The translations under genes were made by a program, and so were the position numbers. From NCBI GenBank assembly GCA_030737875.1, contig CM060912.1, positions 876,207,199 to 876,271,198 of the forward strand: DNA of 64,000 nucleotides, read 5' to 3'. The DNA is from Allium sativum. Its lineage: Eukaryota; Streptophyta; Magnoliopsida; Asparagales; Amaryllidaceae. The notes under the pieces are model-generated. The model did no database searches. It was not told the origin of the DNA and worked only from the letters and a program-made list of their open reading frames with translations. The first letter of the stretch is position 1. Every line of letters begins with the position of its first letter. This document shows positions 60,731 through 64,000 of the stretch, piece by piece.

Positions 60731-61590
60731 GAACAATATAAAATAAAAGTTCATGTGTTGACAGTACTCATCCATTGAGATTGGTCATGTGTTGAACGAA
60801 ATATTTTAGTAATAAAATTTACATCTTTAACAATATAAAATAAAAGTTCATGTGTTGACAGTACTCATCCATTGAGATTGGTCATGTGTTGAACGAAATA
60901 TTTTAGTAATAAAATTTACATCTTTATCGATATAAAATAAAAGTTCATGTGTTGACAGTACTCATCCATTGAGATTGGTCATGTGTTGAACGAAATATTT
61001 TAGTAATAAAATTTACATCTTTATCGATATAAAATAAAAGTTCATGTGTTGACAGTACTCATCCATTGAGATTGGTCATGTGTTGAACGAAATATTTTAG
61101 TAATAAAATTTACATCTTTATCGATATAAAATAAAAGTTCATGTGTTGACAGTACTCATCCATTGAGATTGGTAATGTGTTGAACGAAATATTTTAGTAA
61201 TAAAATTTACATCTTTATTGATATAAAATAAAAGTTCATGTGTTGACAGTACTCATCCATTGAGATTGGTCATGTGTTGAACGAAATATTTTAGTAATAA
61301 AATTTACATCTTTATCGATATAAAATAAAAGTTCATGTGTTGACAGTACTCATCCAATGAGATTGGTCACGTGTTGAACGAAATATTTTAGTAATAAAAT
61401 TTACATCTTTATCGATATAAAATAAAAGTTCATGTGTTGACAGTACTCATCCATTGAGATTGGTCATGTGTTGAACGAAATATTTTAGTAATAAAATTTA
61501 CGTCTTTATCGATATAAAATAAAAGTTCATGTGTTGACAGTACTCATCCATTGAGATTGGTCATGTGTTGAACGAAATATTTTGATAATA
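60731..61590 (+). repeat. 97-bp satellite, nine units, A3 3' LTR
   Basis: Unit starts at 60749, 60846, 60943, 61040, 61137, 61234, 61331, 61428 and 61525, all 97 apart. Copy number equals that of the 5' LTR. Confidence 0.93.
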
Positions 61591-64000
61591 ACAACTATTT
61601 TGAAAAAGAAATATTTGAAATAGAATATTTGAAAATAGAAATTTATGAAGTCGTGTTGATTAGTTTGACGCCATTTTGACGTGAACGATATTTATATCGA
61701 TATATAACGATTTCGAAATGAATTGAATAGAAAACGAATGTGATTTCAATTGAATATATAACGAATTTGATTCGAATAGGAAACCAATTTGAATTGAATC
61801 GAATAGAAAACCAATTTGAATTGAATCGAATAGAAAACCAATTTGAATTGAATCGAATAGAAAACGACTTTGGAATTGAATTAAATTGAAAACGAATTCA
61901 AATTGAATTGAAAGCGAATTGAAATGAATTCAAATTGAATTGAAATTTGAATTGAATAGAAATGAATTTTAAAACGAATTTATAAAGAAGAATTCAATTT
62001 TGATTTGAATTGAAAAGAAAGTTGAAATTGCTTTTGAAACGATTTTAAAACTATTTATATAATTCGTTTTAAATAGAAATCGACGAAGTATATATTATAT
62101 ATATTATATATATAATATAATGGCCTGAATAGAACGCGCCGCGCCGCGGCAGTTCATGAATTTCGACCATTTATTTCAAACGGACATTACGGGAGATCCG
62201 ACCGTCGGATTCTCCTAAAACCGGAACCGTTGGGTTCGTATCGAAAAGCGCTTTCTAACGAATATTAGAAATTAGAAATCTAACGGTTGGATTTGGAATT
62301 ATGTCCAAATCAAATTTGAAAAAGGTCGCTATAAGTGCAGTTCGATGACCATTGATGGAAATCGACTGTACGGGCCTTGATAAAATTATTAAAAATAGTA
62401 ATAATTTGTGTAAAATCATAAGAAATGATTTAGAAAGAATTGAGATGAAAAACTCCATATTTGAAAAGATAAAAATAGATTTTTATCGAAATGAACTAGT
62501 TTTGAACTAGAATTATAATTCTATTTATTTTTAAATAAATAAATTGAATTTGAAATGGTTTTGAAAATAACCAAAATTTCCAATGATTGCATTGGAATGG
62601 ATTTGAATCGAAATTGTCTTCGGAATATTTCGATGTTGGATTTCGTGATTATACAAATGTTGTTATGGAAATTTGAAAGATATATATATATCGTTATTTC
62701 CAATGTGATATTTGTTAGTCGTAGAATTTGATATTGAATATAAGCCAGTATATTTTCTATTCAGAGCCTTGTATTGAATATCAAATGTGATTTGGGTTTG
62801 TCGTGAATGGTGTCTTCACTAACACTGTTTTTGAACCCGGTTGAGAAAAGATTAAATCTTTTTGTTTAGATTTAACGAAGTGTACCAATTAAATAATATT
62901 TAATTGGAATTGAATCGATATTGATCATTGGGTTTATCGTGAACAGTGTTTTAAATAACACTCGTTCTTTAACCCGATAATTAATGAATGTGATATTGGG
63001 TTTATCGTGAACCGTGTTTTAAATGACACTGATTCTTTAACCCAATCAAAGATTAAAACTAAGTGGAGTTTTAATGAATCTTTAATTAGATTGAAAAGAT
63101 CGAAAATGGAGTACCACCAGTTTTGCTCCAGGTGATAGTCAAATCTTTAATTAGATTTGAACGTGAAATGGTAATTGAATTTACCGATAACACCGTGGTG
63201 TTAGATATGAAGTATTACCAGTTTTACTTCATGGGATGAATAGGTTGGGATTGGGAAATTAAAACAAATGATTACTTCGGTAAGTTTCGTTAATCCCGAC
63301 TAGTTTGAATTGAGATTCAAAAATAGAATAAAGAATAAATTCAAGGAATTTATCTTGGATAAAATTAATGGGAACCTTTCCCTATGAACGTGAAATTTAG
63401 AAACTAACTGTCGGTTAGCCAAGCAGAATGGTTTTCTGAATATTGATCTGATGTTGGTTTCGGCCTTCGGGGTTAATATTTGGGGAATTATTCTCTTGAT
63501 TAATTTACGGTTAGTGACTAGTGAATTGGAATGAAGCGTATGTTGTGTTGTGTAACACTTATTTAAAATATACGCGAGTTATTCGAAAAGACCGGGTTTA
63601 TCCCATTCTGAATAACTGATCCGACGATAAGTCGAAGATGAAGACGGTGGTCGAAGACCAGAAGTCTTCACGTCGTTTGGGTGATTACTGATGATCTTGA
63701 TTGGACTGTACACCCAAGATGATGGAAACAGTTGGTGATCGTCCAGACGTACTTGGAGATCGATGGATATGTGGGGTACTAGGTGCCTCCGGTTTCGTTC
63801 AGCCCCAGAACGGACTTGTAAATGGATTGTGTGTCTGACATTGGATTTTAGTCCGTGTGATTGATCTCTATTAAATATATATCTGCTTGGCGGCGGAGAA
63901 TTTATTCTCTTGCTTAACGCCCTTCTCTGAGACGTACGAGCTCAGGGGTTATATATTGATGGATATCAATCGCATGGAGTGAATTGCCTGTGTGGCACGC

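Larger units (their letters stand above)
50049..64000 (+). mobile_element. Element A3: youngest giant-LTR retrotransposon (right end outside window)
   Basis: 5' LTR 50049-57140 (7,092 bp), primer site 57145-57156, internal region 57141-58181 (1,041 bp), purine tract 58168-58180, 3' LTR from 58182 to the window end. The two LTRs differ by roughly one base per hundred in the stretches I compared by eye, plus repeat-length changes. It is the innermost insertion, in the 3' LTR of C. It has no gag or pol. Confidence 0.9.
58182..64000 (+). repeat. A3 3' LTR (partial)
   Basis: Begins TGTAATAACCCGG and follows the 5' LTR to the window end. Differences include a 16- to 17-bp duplication near 58262, one 34-bp unit fewer, and a shorter TA repeat. 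The window stops about 1.2 kb before the expected LTR end. Confidence 0.92.

Overview
This window looks like repeat-dense intergenic DNA from a large plant nuclear genome. It is strongly AT-rich. I see no intact host gene and no rRNA, tRNA or CRISPR array. Practically every base can be assigned to long-terminal-repeat (LTR) retrotransposons inserted into one another. The evidence is the LTR termini (TGTAAYAACCC or TGTAACGCCCC at the start, CA at the end), polypurine tracts (AAGTGGGGGAGA type) directly before the 3' LTRs, and primer sites close to TGGTATCAGAGC (complementary to the 3' end of plant initiator tRNA-Met) directly after the 5' LTRs. These signals fit Ty3/gypsy-type elements. None of the elements shows gag-pol, protease, RT, RNase H or integrase, so all appear non-autonomous. 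Species cannot be read from the sequence. Family letters A to D are local labels for this report.

Layout: (1) 1-11596, element A1, minus strand, cut by the window start. (2) 11597-23682, element B, minus strand; A1 sits in its 3' LTR. (3) 23683-27765, the internal region and 3' LTR of an older element A4, plus strand; B sits in its internal region. (4) 27766-30690, the terminal part of an LTR of family D, minus strand, inserted in the A4 LTR. (5) 30691-42787, element A2, minus strand, inserted in D. (6) 42788-50048, element C, plus strand, inserted in the 5' LTR of A2; it holds the only substantial reading frame, a decayed gag-like gene. (7) 50049-64000, element A3, plus strand, inserted in the 3' LTR of C and cut by the window end. 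The nesting is A4 > (B > A1) and A4 > (D > A2 > C > A3).

The most unusual content is the A/B/D group. Its LTRs are enormous (6.3 to 7.1 kb) while the DNA between them is tiny (about 1.04 kb in A, about 0.40 kb in B) and has no convincing coding capacity. The LTRs share an ordered architecture: about 0.9 kb of upstream sequence, a TATA-like tract, a GC-rich leader with AAACCCTA-like motifs and in several copies a GTAAGT-like splice donor, an array of tandem hairpins, a second AT-rich minisatellite, three or four copies of a roughly 46-nt stem-loop, a GC-rich segment with the palindrome GAGGCGCCTC, and a long-range 11-bp stem whose two arms co-vary between copies. The TATA/leader/hairpin block differs completely between otherwise similar A copies, which suggests cassette exchange or capture of host promoter and first-exon DNA.

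C is a different family: 4.1-kb LTRs, a 2.56-kb internal region with one gag-like frame broken only by TAG codons, a 12-bp-phased GTCGAC array placed in both the LTR and the internal leader, and its own compact set of perfect hairpins in the transcribed part of the LTR.
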